Source: Bidens hawaiensis
Lineage: Eukaryota; Streptophyta; Magnoliopsida; Asterales; Asteraceae
Assembly: GCA_021521415.1 (NCBI GenBank)
Contig: JAIQDT010000301.1
Coordinates: 310,001-374,000 of the forward strand
Length of the DNA: 64,000 nt
Reading direction: 5' to 3'
The stretch's first letter is position 1, and the number at the start of each line of letters is the position of its first letter. Position numbers and translations under genes: made by a program. Shown here one piece after another: positions 24,701 to 35,109 of the stretch. The notes under the pieces are model-generated. The model did no database searches. It was not told the origin of the DNA and worked only from the letters and a program-made list of their open reading frames with translations.

Positions 24701-24909
24701 TATATGAACCCTCGATTCGTTCGGGTTTCAATAACTATCGATCGATTAATCGCACATTCAATACGATGAATTATATATTCACGTACAATCAATACAGTGA
24801 ACCATGTATTCTCGTATAATTACTATGGTAATTCATGTACCCAACATTAAATATAACGTAACTATTGTCTACCGGTTAGGGTATACCTGGTTTCGTCGGA
24901 ATCGTTACA
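21800..24909 (-). repeat. 5' LTR (element orientation) of the nested gypsy
   Basis: TGTAACACCCCGTAACCGC...GGAATCGTTACA, 3110 bp. It carries an additional inverted-repeat segment at about 23046-23078 that the left LTR lacks. Elsewhere I see roughly 2% differences. Confidence 0.93.
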
Positions 24910-24914
24910 AAAGC

Positions 24915-25384
24915 TGTTAGATTCGGTGCCAAAGAAGTATCTTCAGATTGTTGCTTCTATTGAGCAATATTCAGATCTTGACACCATGCCATTCGAAGAA
25001 GCAATAGGCAGGTTGAAGGCCTATGAGGAACGAATCAGAGAGCAAGACGAGACGGGTGATAGCAGTCAAAGTAAGTTGTTGCTAACTAAAATTGATGGAC
25101 AGGAAAGTTCGAAGAATGAAGAGGATGTTTGTGAATGTTGTGGACGAGGGAAAAGTGACAATGGACGTGGCCGAGGTAGAGGACGTGGTGTTGGACGAGG
25201 TAGAGGAGGTCGGTTCCAACCCAGTGAAAATCAAAAGGAGAAAGGTATGGGTCGAGGTAAAGCTCATATCAGATGCTATAGCTGTCTTGAGTATGGTCAT
25301 TTTGCATATGAGTGCCCCGAGCCAAACCCGAAAGAAGAAGCTACTAATTTGGTTCATGAAGATTTGGATCCAACACTATTTTGA
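24915..25384 (+). pseudogene. 3' half of gag in the gag-only element, with RG box and zinc knuckle
   Basis: This continues the frame of the 5' half straight after the second copy of AAAGC (24910-24914). It reads LDSVPKKYLQIVASIEQ, completes the capsid domain, then has an RG-rich box (NGRGRGRGRGVGRGRGGR) and a canonical CCHC knuckle CYSCLEYGHFAYEC. The stop is TGA at 25382-25384. The polypurine tract follows about 25 bp later and the LTR about 36 bp later, so no protease, integrase or RT was ever encoded downstream in this copy. The RG box and knuckle suggest RNA binding. Confidence 0.88.
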
Positions 25385-25407
25385 AGAGTAACGAGTCCAT
25401 ATCAAGA

Positions 25408-25420
25408 TTAAGGGGGTGAC
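25408..25420 (+). other. Polypurine tract of the gag-only element
   Basis: TTAAGGGGGTGAC directly precedes the 3' LTR. Confidence 0.75.
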
Positions 25421-25710
25421 TGAGGGATTAATCTTGATAAAGGTTTAAAAGTTTAAAGAGTTTGAGTTTGAGTCGGTTTAGTTTATTAAATTATGAATAT
25501 GATTTGGTTATTATTATTAATTTATTTGGTTTCCTAGTTTGAGTCTAATTAGGTTTCTTGATAAGCAAGTCATAGTTTTAATATAAATAGATGGTTTAGG
25601 GTTATTGTATTTTGTGTGGTTTTCGTTCTTAATAATATTGAAAGAGTCGTGAGGAGTTCTCACAAAATTATCGGTGTTGTTCGTGTTGCTCGATCCAATT
25701 AAGTCCAACA
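25421..25710 (+). repeat. 3' LTR of the gag-only element
   Basis: TGAGGGATTAATC...AAGTCCAACA, 290 bp, followed by the target duplication GTCGA at 25711-25715. Confidence 0.92.
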
Positions 25711-25715
25711 GTCGA

Positions 25716-26829
25716 TTAGTTGGGGTTAATGGAAAATTAATGATGTGTTATTGAATAATATTGTAAGCACTAAACCAATACTTGTTAATGGCAGTGTCTT
25801 CAGTTAGATAATAACAAGGAAGTTTCGTCACGACTTTGTAGTAGTTAAGTGGTACCAAAATCATTACCTTGACTTGCTAGTGGGCCAATTTATTTTATTT
25901 TATTTTATTTTTCAAATTCGTTGTTCTTTTGGTCTTTAGTCAATCACGTTATTTAAAAATGTGGGGTTTGGGGGCTTGAAAGCCACTCAGTTAAGTCTGA
26001 AAAACGTCGGATGGCTTAGGATTTGGTGGCAATTCAATAATGATACTCTCTTTTGCTAAAAGAATCCGTTACATAAAAATAACTTAAAACAACGCTAAAC
26101 GGAACAAAAGTACAAAATAACATGAGAACGTTAAGCTCGTGGTAACACAATTTCAGTTGCAAAAAAATAAAATAATAACTAGATGTAAAATTAATTCTAA
26201 CTTTTACTACGACAAGAATATAACCTACTTAAAGTATAAAGACCTCCTTGGTGAGAGTTCGAATGAATCTTATTAAGTGTAGGGGTTTTCCTTTTATAGC
26301 CAGAATAAGAGCTTCTTCAAGTTAGTTGAGCTTCGATAAGGACGTGTAAGGTTATGTCCTTGTTTTAACTTGCACACGTGAGTTAACCCTTTTTGGCGAA
26401 AGGTATAATCATGTTTCAAGTAGGCGTTGAAAGTCACTAAGCTTGTTTTTAGCAGACTTTTATTTTAAGTCATATCCTATTTGGCTTTTCAGAAGTCATC
26501 GTGTTGAGGTTTCTAGCTTTTGGGCTTCCGTGCTTAGAAACTAGTGTGCATGCTTGTAACTTATTGGCTTCTGAGACTTGTCTCTAGTGACAGACCTAGA
26601 ATTTTTTTCACGGGGTCGGAAATTTGCAGGTGTCGTATGTTTATCGTTATGTGATATTCTTTTCAGCATTATTCGGGTCGGGTCGTATAACAAAAAAGTA
26701 ATCAAACTACATTTTAAATTAAGTTGGACCTATATATTATTACTATAAATAATAATAAACAAATAAACTAGAAAAAAAAGGATAGTTATCTTTACATCAA
26801 ATTAAAGCATTCTAAATATCTCCATTTCT
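25716..26829. other. Intergenic sequence, no gene seen
   Basis: Contains a (TTTTA)n tract near 25891-25912. At 26585-26625 the wording GACAGACCTAGAATTTTTTT precedes a CGGGGTCGG block, like the end of a small DNA element, but no matching end was found. No ORF is supported. Confidence 0.4.
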
Positions 26830-26837
26830 ATAATTAC

Positions 26838-28565
26838 CAATGTTTTAAAAACCGGTATTTTACTAGTACTGGATTGAGCTAAAAAATGGTACAACCGGTT
26901 GAACCGGGTTATACCTGAAGGTTCAACCGGTTGAAAAGTTTACCTTATAAATTCCTATAAATGTAACTTCAATCCAAAAACAACCCAAAACTAAATGATT
27001 CTTATAACAAAAAATAATCAAAAAGTTAAACCGTATTAGAAAAATAATGCAAAAGCAATCAATTTTAAAAAAATAGTCCTAAAGTTTACAAGTTTTAATG
27101 TTAATTGTTGGGTTAAAAGTATTTTTGAAAGATATGGGCCGCAAATATCAAAAATTTACGGGCTTTAAACCGGTTTTTTGGTTGATGGTTGGTCAATTTG
27201 TATATGTTTTAGTTCGTTTATTCATTAGTTTTAATCATTTATTGTAGGAACTTCGATACTTCATACGTGTTTATATGTTGCAGGTCTTTGAATGTTAAAT
27301 ATGCTAAATTGGGACTTGTACGAGCATGGGATGAAGTCTTGGGATGATCAGGGAGCAAACGGAAGCTAACAAAAGTGGAGAATTGAGCCTAAGCATGTTA
27401 TACAAGCATTGGATTGGAAACAAGACGAAAACATGGAATTTTATGTCTCAGCGTAACTTACTCTGGGCCTGGCGTAACTTACTCCAGGACCTGACATAAA
27501 GGGCGTAAGAAACTTATAAAACAATTGTGTTTGGCGTAGGAAAACAAGACCTGGCGTAGCTTACGCTAGGTAGGGAGTAACTTACGTCGGGTACTGATAA
27601 GTGATGCGAACTTACGAGTTTTTTAGGGTATAAAAAGGAATAATAAACCCTAACTCGGGAGAGACTTCTCTTGGCCGTTTTGGAACATCTTGGGACGATT
27701 TTGGGAGCTAAGAAACACCAATAAACATCATTCGATCAATGCCTAACGGATTCCAATAATCAATTGAAGATCTAATGGCCACATGAGAGGCTAATTCTCT
27801 CCGATTCATTCCCGGGATGTAGAGTTTGTATTTATTTCAGTTTTGATTGTAACCAAGAACACACTATTTTTAATTGTCTTTGATTGATCTATGAGTATTG
27901 ATATTTAGTATTGCCGTGCATTCAATCAGTTTAGGTTTACGTTGATCAGAATGATTAGTTTGTCGGTTGCTATAGTAATTGCTCATAGGGTTGTTTAACT
28001 AGATTGAATACAACGAAGCACACAATTGCCCTTAGTTGAGTCACACTGGCAAGGACCGTTTGATAACCAGTGCCGTGTGTTAGCGATTGTTGGTGCCTAA
28101 ACGTTTAACTCGTTAATCAGTCTTTAGTCAGTCTGTGATAATTAATCTGTTAGGTTGCATGAGAAAACTGTTTAATTGCATTCTTGAACCCCGGGGATGA
28201 GTCTTCTTTGTTAATTGTTTGAATTCGTGAATTTGCTTAATCAATATTTAAACCAATTTATTTGCTTGTGTGATCAGCACTAAAATCTATTACTTCATAA
28301 TATTAGAAATCTTTTACACGATTACATTGACCACATACTGCTGGTGGATACGATACCTTATTTACCATATCTACTTAGGTTATTTAGGTTTTTGGATGAC
28401 TCAAATGACGGTCATCACCGGTAAAATCGGTATTTTAGACAAAAACCGCCGGTACAGTGTTCTAGCAAACTGGTCATAGATACCGAACTCAAAATACCGG
28501 CCTAGGGTGCGAAATTCGGTTTAACTGGTTCAACCAGCCGGTTTGCACCGGTTTTTAAAACACTG
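26838..28565. mobile_element. hAT-type element, 8-bp TSD, carrying an LTR-like insert
   Basis: Bounded by the perfect 8-bp duplication ATAATTAC (26830-26837 and 28566-28573). The left end is CAATGTTTTAAAAACCGGT; the right end is ACCGGTTTTTAAAACACTG, its inverse with one or two mismatches. Subterminal ACCGGT and AACCGG words repeat on both sides, a typical hAT feature. No transposase is present. The central 1.2 kb looks like an LTR of a different element. Confidence 0.85.
27183..28400 (+). repeat. LTR-like insert (solo LTR or fragment) of Tat/Athila gypsy type
   Basis: The interior of the hAT element has a promoter-like stretch (TATAAAAAG near 27640) followed by a leader-like CCCTAACTCGGGAGAGAC. 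It ends with CTGCTGGTGGATACGATACC near 28339-28358, wording typical of the 3' end of Tat or Athila LTRs. About 200 bp before the TATA box there are repeated GGCGTAACTTAC words. I could not identify a clean TSD, so the edges are approximate. Confidence 0.55.
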
Positions 28566-28732
28566 ATAATTACACTAAAAATTACTATATATATATTTTT
28601 TCTCTTTTTCAATTAATATTATTTTTTATACTTTTATTATTACATTTTCTCTATTCTCCAATCACAGCCACTTAAAAAACGTTAAAAAAATAGAGCGGGT
28701 GATGTAGTCTAAAATATACATATCTACAATCT

Positions 28733-29206
28733 TAAATATATATAAACGAAAAGTCCGTATTTTTTCTCAAGCCACCAGATTGTATTATTTGTAAATGGTG
28801 GTTTCTCATGCATTTAACCCAAATTTACGGATATGGGTCTCACCAAACTCAGATAGCCATTAAACGGGTTATAACATGTAAATATATTAAAAATTAATTT
28901 CACCAAATATATAATATAAAAATCCTATAAAATAGGGATATAATAGAAGTTAATATCTAATTTAAAAAAAAGATATTATTAATAACTATGAAACAATTTT
29001 ATAGTAAAAAAATAAGCGGGTCATGGGTCTCATCAAATCCATATAGCTTTTAAACGGGTTATGCAATCTCATTTATTTGTAAAGCACTTTCATCATCAAA
29101 CCCTAAGTATATTATTAATTTCCTTACAATAAATAAAATTAAAATAAAATAAATATATAGTAATATTAGAAACACGTAAAATGTAAAACAAACCCCGTAC
29201 TCAAAC
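28733..29206 (+). mobile_element. Helitron-like repeat, copy 1
   Basis: Starts AAATATATATAAACGAAAAG and carries blocks shared with copy 3: CTCAAGCCACCAGATTG, AAGCGGGTCATGGGTCTCA, GTATATTATTAA, ACAATAAATAAAATTAA. The 3' end is cut or degraded by the solo LTR inserted at 29207. Non-autonomous, no ORF. Confidence 0.6.
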
Positions 29207-31501
29207 TGTAACACCCCGGCTAAAGCGGAAACGCCTGAGTGTGACGTACAGATTGCCCAAAACACATGTGAGACTATTAAGTGACAATATTATCATTAAT
29301 TGATTTAAACATCAAGTACACAAGTTTGTAATAAGAAATACATGAAAAATTACAAGAACAATTTCACAACTTATCCATTTTTTGATATACCCTAAGTTCT
29401 AATGTCTTCATGTGTCAACTTCGAATAGATGTACCTGTAGCATATATATAAAATAATGTCAACTATATGAATAGTTGGTGAGTTCACACAAGTTTTGATA
29501 TATGTACATAAAAACCATACAATTCCATGAACAAGTGTAAATGAGCAAGTAAGGTCCTTTCCGGTTGGGATTGTGCACCAACGTACTCGGATAATAGCGC
29601 AAGTAAGTGTCTTTTCCGTTGGTAACAACCAACGTACTAAGATCGGGGGTCCCTATTCCACTCATAACATCGAGGTCCTTAGTGCATAGGGGGGCGTATG
29701 ATCATAATGAGGAAACCATGAGCACGTAATCTTTGAGCAAGTAAGCAAATAAACACACAAATCCATGTAACGAATTGTAGTTTGTAAATAATAAGAAAAC
29801 AAAATAGTAATGTTGATAGGATATATATGCTACCCCCAAAATGTGTAAAAGCGTTAAAAAGGGGGTGTGAGAAACTCACGTTTTAATTGGAATGACAAAC
29901 TTGAAAAATGAAACGAAAAGCGCGTTATATGAAACCGAAGGATCGAATCTCGCGAGCTAAAATAATAAACACGATAATTACTAACTAAATAATGGAAAAT
30001 AAAAGGTTGCTTTTAAGGTTCGTGGATGTTTGCTTATGTATATACTTTTACTTATTTTATAGTATTGTAATATTAAGGTTTAACGGATTTTAACGATTTA
30101 TTATTATAATATTATTTATAAGTTTTATACTAAATTTTTATATAATAATGTTACGGAATTTTAGTGTTATCGGTATGATTATTAGTATAAGTGTTTGTTG
30201 ATTTAGAACTTATGAAGTTACAACGACACTATATCTATTATCTATATAATTATTTAACGAGTTTTAACGAGCGGTTTGGGTTTGTAAAAGTTGATACGTG
30301 AAAGAAAATGCCAACGGAAATTAAACAACTTTTATTTATTTATAAAACTAACTTTATTTATTTTGTATAATATATATTTAATTTATTATAACTAATAAAA
30401 ATAGTTTTCAAAATACAATAAAATGGGTCTGCTGTGACCCGGGTTCGACCCCGGGTCTCCATGACCACATACAGCATACCCAACCACTGGACCAAACAGA
30501 TTTTGTTGCTAAAAGATGAGAGCAAATAATTATAAACACAAACCCAACTTCATCTTCTTCACATAAACCCTAGGTTTTCAATTCTCCAAAACTATTTCAA
30601 GTTTGATTGATTTAGGTTAGGGGTTTTGTTATACGGCCAAAAACAATACAAATACATATTACAATTACCTTCCAAGGTTATGATTTGACAGAGAACGGTA
30701 AGTTGGCCGGAGTGTGATGATAAGAACGAATTGATGATATAAACGAGTTTTTTAGTATGATTTTATGTCTGTAGCAAGTTTAGAAGAATATCAGGGTGCT
30801 ATTTATAGCCTCAATTGATCCGTTGGATAATTAATTCACATTATTGATATTGTAATTATAATCCGACAGTTTAAAGTTTAAGATCCGAACGTTGTAGGGT
30901 GTTATTACGCATAATGGATCTTGATTAAGCATTAATATGGTGGAGAAACGAGTTTATAACATTAAAAGTTGATTAAAATGACGTTTTGAAGTGGTTTAAA
31001 TGTCGCCGGCCGGAATTTGCCCTTGCCGGAAAAACGTGGGAAAGAAGGGGGGGGGGGGGGGGAGGGGCTGGGATTTTATTTATTATTATTTTAAATGAAT
31101 TTTACACTTTCAACCCTTTAACTTTCATATTTCTTTTAAGTATAATTTGAAATATATTTATATATTAAACCTTGAGCTTTAGAAAGTGTTAGAAATGGAA
31201 ATAACAGTTTAATGAATTTGAATTTATTTTCGTATTATACTTGATAGTTCGTGACTCGTTTAAATAAAACTTTAAATATCAGAGTCTTGTAAATTAAAAG
31301 AAACGAATAGTAAACGATTGAATTATAACTTGAATTATCGAGAATATTGTATAGATAATAAACAAAATGTACAAATACATACATACATCATAAGACGAAA
31401 ATTGAAATCTATATTTATGTAAATACATACATCTATAAATAAAAACCAAAAATTATAAAAAAAAGTCGGATTTTCGGGTTTGAAAAGTAACGAATGTTAC
31501 A
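29207..31501 (-). repeat. Solo LTR of a gypsy related to the one at 13205-24909
   Basis: TGTAACACCCCGGCTAAAGC...AACGAATGTTACA, 2295 bp, flanked by CAAAC on both sides (29202-29206 and 31502-31506). The start TGTAACACCCCG followed by AGCGGAAACG matches the LTR at 13205, so it belongs to a related family and by that comparison reads on the minus strand. A perfect TSD with no internal region shows a solo LTR left by recombination. It carries a G16 run at 31047-31062 and a tRNA-like stretch. Confidence 0.88.
30423..30501 (-). other. tRNA-like (A box / B box) stretch inside the solo LTR
   Basis: On the minus strand it reads TTTGGTCCAGTGGTTGGG, close to an RNA polymerase III A box. About 40 bp on is GACCCGGGGTCGAACCCGG, a near T-arm and B-box. 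It does not fold into a convincing full tRNA in my reading and has no clear anticodon arm, so I regard it as a tRNA-derived relic or an LTR motif rather than a functional tRNA. Confidence 0.35.
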
Positions 31502-31506
31502 CAAAC

Positions 31507-31817
31507 CCTAATTTAATTTCTCAATATGGATTTAGTTACACGATTCTTTTTTCTTTTATGTTTAACTTAAGAAAAGTTTTACAAAATAATATCCAAATTA
31601 TAACAAATGAACATAAACGAATAAATATAAAAATTAAGTAGATAATTCATTCAACGTTTCATTAAAAAATGAAGAAACCCAACATACATTAATCAAAATA
31701 GGTTCAAGTATATTATTAACTTCTTACAATAAATAAACTAAAATCTAACAAAATACATTCACAGTATTAGAAACGAAATTTTAAACAAACCCAGTAATAC
31801 GGGGGACAAAAACTAGT
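31507..31817 (+). mobile_element. Helitron-like 3' tail, copy 2
   Basis: Carries the shared tail block (GTATATTATTAACTTC, ACAATAAATAAACTAAA) and ends in the hairpin CCCAGTAATACGGGG at 31790-31804, then eight bases and CTAGT at 31813-31817. A short hairpin followed by CTRRT is the classic Helitron 3' terminus. The next base is T, as expected at an A/T insertion point. Confidence 0.65.
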
Positions 31818-32080
31818 TTATAATATATATAAACGAAAGCTTTAAAAGCTCTCTGGTTGGCCTCTACATTGTCTCAAGCCACCAGATTGCATTATTGTAA
31901 ATAGACTCATGCATTTGACCCGAATTCATGGGTATGGGTCTTACCAAACCCAGATATTTCTAAAACTGGTTATAACATCTCATTAAATTAAAAATTAATC
32001 TCACCAAATATTTTATATGAAAATCCTATAAAATAAGGATATACTAATAAATTAATATATGATTTCTTTAAAAAAAGATA

Positions 32081-33330
32081 GAGTTAAGTGTCATTTTAAT
32101 ACCTGTGGTTTGGACAACTACGCAACTTTAGTACATATTCTTTATTTTATGTAAATAGCTACCGCAGTTTTTAGTGTCTTGCATTTTTAGTACTTTTTTT
32201 AACCCCGTTAACTTTCGTTCGTTAAGTCAGGGGTATTTGTGTAATTTTATTATTTAAATGAAGGATATTTGTGTAATTTTATTATTACATTTTTCTTTTT
32301 CTTTTCTTGTTTTCTCTCTCCCCGATTATAAACCCTTCTCCATATCTTTCCCCCAAAATATCATATGAACCCTAATTCTTCAAAATCACAGATACCTCAA
32401 AATTAATCATGATTATGTGCTCTTGTGGTTCGCCAACCATCATTCGAACTTCCTAGAAGAAGATATCAACTCTATGTTTGTTTGTCAAAGGTTGTTCTGT
32501 CTACTCTTGCTGTCACAACATTTGAGCTCCCACCTAACTGTGCTATTGGAAACCAAATTTTGGAGTTCCTTTTTCACTCAAGATCTGATTTGGTGAGAAA
32601 TTATTTTGCATTTAATTTATCATGTTTATCAGTAATTCAACTTTCAATGAAAGATTGTAGTTTTTATACTATAATTTTTAGCTGAAACGGATCGCAGGTA
32701 AACATTAGAAGTATTGATGAGGCTATAGTCATTGGTGCTGCTATCTCCTTGTCATTTCTGCATTTGTTTTACAGCTATTTTGATTAAAGAAAGATTTCAT
32801 GCATTTTATGTGATCTATGTATAATCTTGTAATTCAATATTATTTTTAACTTGAATTTTTCGTACCTACTATGAAGTATCTTGTGCTACATCAATAAAAT
32901 GTTTTAAATAATAATAATAAAGTAAATTGTTCTTCTAAAGGGATAGTATAACAGGTATAGTTGGTCAAATACAATATGCTTACCTAGTATAACAGGTATA
33001 GTTGGGAATAAGTTTATTGACTACTGATGAGCGAATTTAGGGAATCGATGGTCGATTAGGTTTATCAGTTGGGTGTTTAGAGAATTAGGGTTATTAGAAA
33101 TGAGTTAGGATATGATAATAATAAAATGGGGAAGGAATAAATAAAAGAAATAAACAATTAATAAAATTACACATATACCCCTGACTTAACGGATGTAAGT
33201 TAACGGGGTTAAAAAAAGTACTAAAGTTGCAAGACTTTGAAAACTGAGGTAGCTATTTGCATAAAATAAAGAATATTTACTAAAGTTGCGTAGTTGTCCA
33301 AACTACATGTACTAAAATGACACTTAACTC
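32081..33330. mobile_element. Mutator-like element (MULE) with about 180-bp TIRs
   Basis: Left end GAGTTAAGTGTCATTTTAAT; the right end read in reverse is GAGTTAAGTGTCATTTTAGT. The similarity continues for roughly 180 bp on each side, including GGACAACTACGCAACTTTAG and CCCCGTTAACTT. Flanks AAAAAGATA and AAAAAGAGA match at 8 of 9 positions, as expected for a 9-bp Mutator duplication. The interior of about 0.85 kb has no transposase. It includes CSCGSPTIIRTS, read from about 32417, possibly the start of a GRF-type zinc finger, so captured gene sequence is possible. Confidence 0.8.
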
Positions 33331-33360
33331 AAAAAGAGATATATATATACATATATATAT

Positions 33361-34837
33361 AGGGGATGGTTCAAGAGAGAAGTCATCTTATTGAGAGAAA
33401 TGCAAGAAATGAATTGTAACCCTTAATTAATATTGATCTATGGACTACATTGATTATGACATTATTGTAATATTTGAGTTATTGTTTTTAAAGTCTTCTA
33501 ATAAAAAGGGACAATGTTATAATTTATCATCCATAATTATCTAAATTTAGATTAAATGGCAGTATCATTAACTCGAGAAAAAGATTTTTAGACATTCAAC
33601 CTTTGAATACATTTATTATGGACTTAAAAAGGCAAGTCATGTGATTGAAAATAATTTTACTATATTAAGATATACTCTTTAATTTTTCATAACCATGTTG
33701 TAAGCCTACATGTAATTAGTTATCACCCATGTTGCTATCATAAGCGTATGATTTTTTCCTACACATACAACAAATGGGGGAAATTTTAACATGAATAGTA
33801 ATTTTAGAATGTTTAGTATTGTATGTAGGTATATGTTTATTGTGTTGGTATAAGTTGTAATGAGTATGAGTAGACAATTATTTATATGTGTAGGTTTTTA
33901 TGTATGTGTAGGTTGTAATGAATATGAGTGGGCTTTAATATATGTAGGTTTTTATTTGTATGTGTAGCTTCTTGTTAATATGTGCATTACGTAATGTGAA
34001 GGTTGTAAGCGTTATGTGTAGGTGAATATGCGAAGGTTGTAACTGTTACGTAATGCGAAGGTTGTAACTATTATGTGTAGGTTAATATGTGTAAATAGTA
34101 ATGTGTAGATTGTAATTGTTATTTGTTTATGTAGGTTGTTAATATGTGTAATATGTAATGTGTAGGATTACATGATATGATCTTACAGTTAATTTGTGTA
34201 GGATTATATAGTTGTGTAGTGATATGTTATTTAATAGTTGTGTATGAATGATTTCATGTGTAGGTTGTTTTTGTTTATGTAGGTGTGTGTATTTATGTCG
34301 TTTGTTTGTAATTATTACAATTTGTCAAATTTGTAATATTGTACACCATGATGTATATTTATATTCATTACTTGGTAGTTTAATAATAAAATATATATAA
34401 AAAAGAAAAATTTTCAAAAACGTGTATGCATAGAATGTGAATTTGAATATCAACATATATTGATTGATATAATCATAACCATTTTGAATTTTTAATTGAT
34501 ATTATTATAGTGGTTTTGAGTTTTGAACCATATAAATTATATGTTTTTTTGATAAATTGATTTTATCAATAACCAAGAAACTAAAAAAATTGTTCTGATA
34601 CACGCATGAAAAAAACAATGATTATATGTTTTTAATGTTAATTAACAAATATAGAAATTAATAAAAGAAATAAAATGAAACTTTCTAAAACTTTAATACC
34701 TACCAAATATAAAAATTAAAATCCTTACCATTATACCCTTGGATATAATTAAAAGGAAAAAATAAAAGAAAAAATTTGATTGGTTGGAATAACTTCTTAC
34801 ACTTCTTGCAATAAAATGACTTCTCTTTTGAACTTAA

Positions 34838-34843
<6 letters not shown>
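33361..34843. mobile_element. TIR element inserted in a TA dinucleotide tract
   Basis: Left end TTCAAGAGAGAAGTCATCTT; inverted right end TTCAAAAGAGAAGTCATTTT, with similarity extending about 45 bp. Both sides are (TA)n tracts, consistent with insertion into a TA repeat. Alignment with Helitron copy 1, which lacks this segment, confirms it as an insertion. The interior is AT-rich with repeated GTGTAGGTTGTAA words and no ORF, so the superfamily is undetermined. Confidence 0.65.
33815..34180 (+). repeat. Degenerate minisatellite of TATGTGTAGGTTGTAA words
   Basis: The words TATGTGTAGG, GAAGGTTGTAA and TAATATGTG recur more than ten times at irregular spacing inside the TIR element. No coding potential. 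Confidence 0.6.
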
Positions 34844-34878
<35 letters not shown>

Positions 34879-35109
34879 AATTAAAATATAATTTTATAGC
34901 AAAGAAAATAAGCGGGTCATGGGTCTCACAAACTCAAATAGCTTTTAAACCAGGTTATAATATCTCATTTATTTATGAAATTATTTCATCATCAAATACT
35001 ATGTATATTATTAACTTCTGTACAATAAATAAAATTAACATCCAAAAAATATATAAATATTATAAACGAGTAATGTAAAATCCCTGTAATATTGTAGATA
35101 AAAACTAGT

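Larger units (their letters stand above)
13205..24909 (-). mobile_element. Chromovirus-like Ty3/gypsy element nested in gag
   Basis: An 11.7-kb insertion flanked by AAAGC (13200-13204 and 24910-24914). The two long LTRs are 13205-16282 (3078 bp) and 21800-24909 (3110 bp), both TGTAACACCCCG...GTTACA. The element reads on the minus strand: the primer binding site lies beside the right LTR, the polypurine tract beside the left LTR, and RT, RNase H and integrase remnants run right to left. Long LTRs with these termini and a GMDWL-type protease region fit the Tekay/Del chromovirus group (inference). The gag end is badly decayed and the integrase core is missing, so it is defective. Confidence 0.93.
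11751..25710 (+). mobile_element. Gag-only copia-type element (TR-GAG class), split by a gypsy
   Basis: The element is bounded by GTCGA on both sides (11746-11750 and 25711-25715). It has 290-bp LTRs, a TGGTATCAGAGC primer binding site and a polypurine tract. Without the nested gypsy (13205-24909 plus one TSD copy) it would be about 2.25 kb and encode a single gag-type protein of about 314 residues, followed within 36 bp by the LTR, with no room for pol. This matches the published plant class called terminal-repeat retrotransposons with GAG domain. Movement would need enzymes from a related full-length element. LTR divergence is 6 in 290 by my count (about 2%). Confidence 0.88.
31818..35109 (+). 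mobile_element. Helitron-like repeat, copy 3, interrupted by two TIR elements
   Basis: Starts right after the CTAGT of copy 2 with TTATAATATATATAAACGAA and matches copy 1: CTCAAGCCACCAGATTG, then CCTATAAAATAAGGATAT. It is interrupted at 32081 by a MULE and at 33361 by a second TIR element, resumes at about 34862 (TTTATAGCAAAGAAAATAAG, GCGGGTCATGGGTCTCA), and ends CCCTGTAATATTGTAG plus ATAAAAA plus CTAGT at 35105-35109. Without the inserts it would be about 0.55 kb, non-autonomous. Confidence 0.65.

Noticed and set aside
30423..30501. Functional tRNA gene
   Set aside because: A- and B-box-like words are present but no full cloverleaf or clear anticodon arm can be made by eye.
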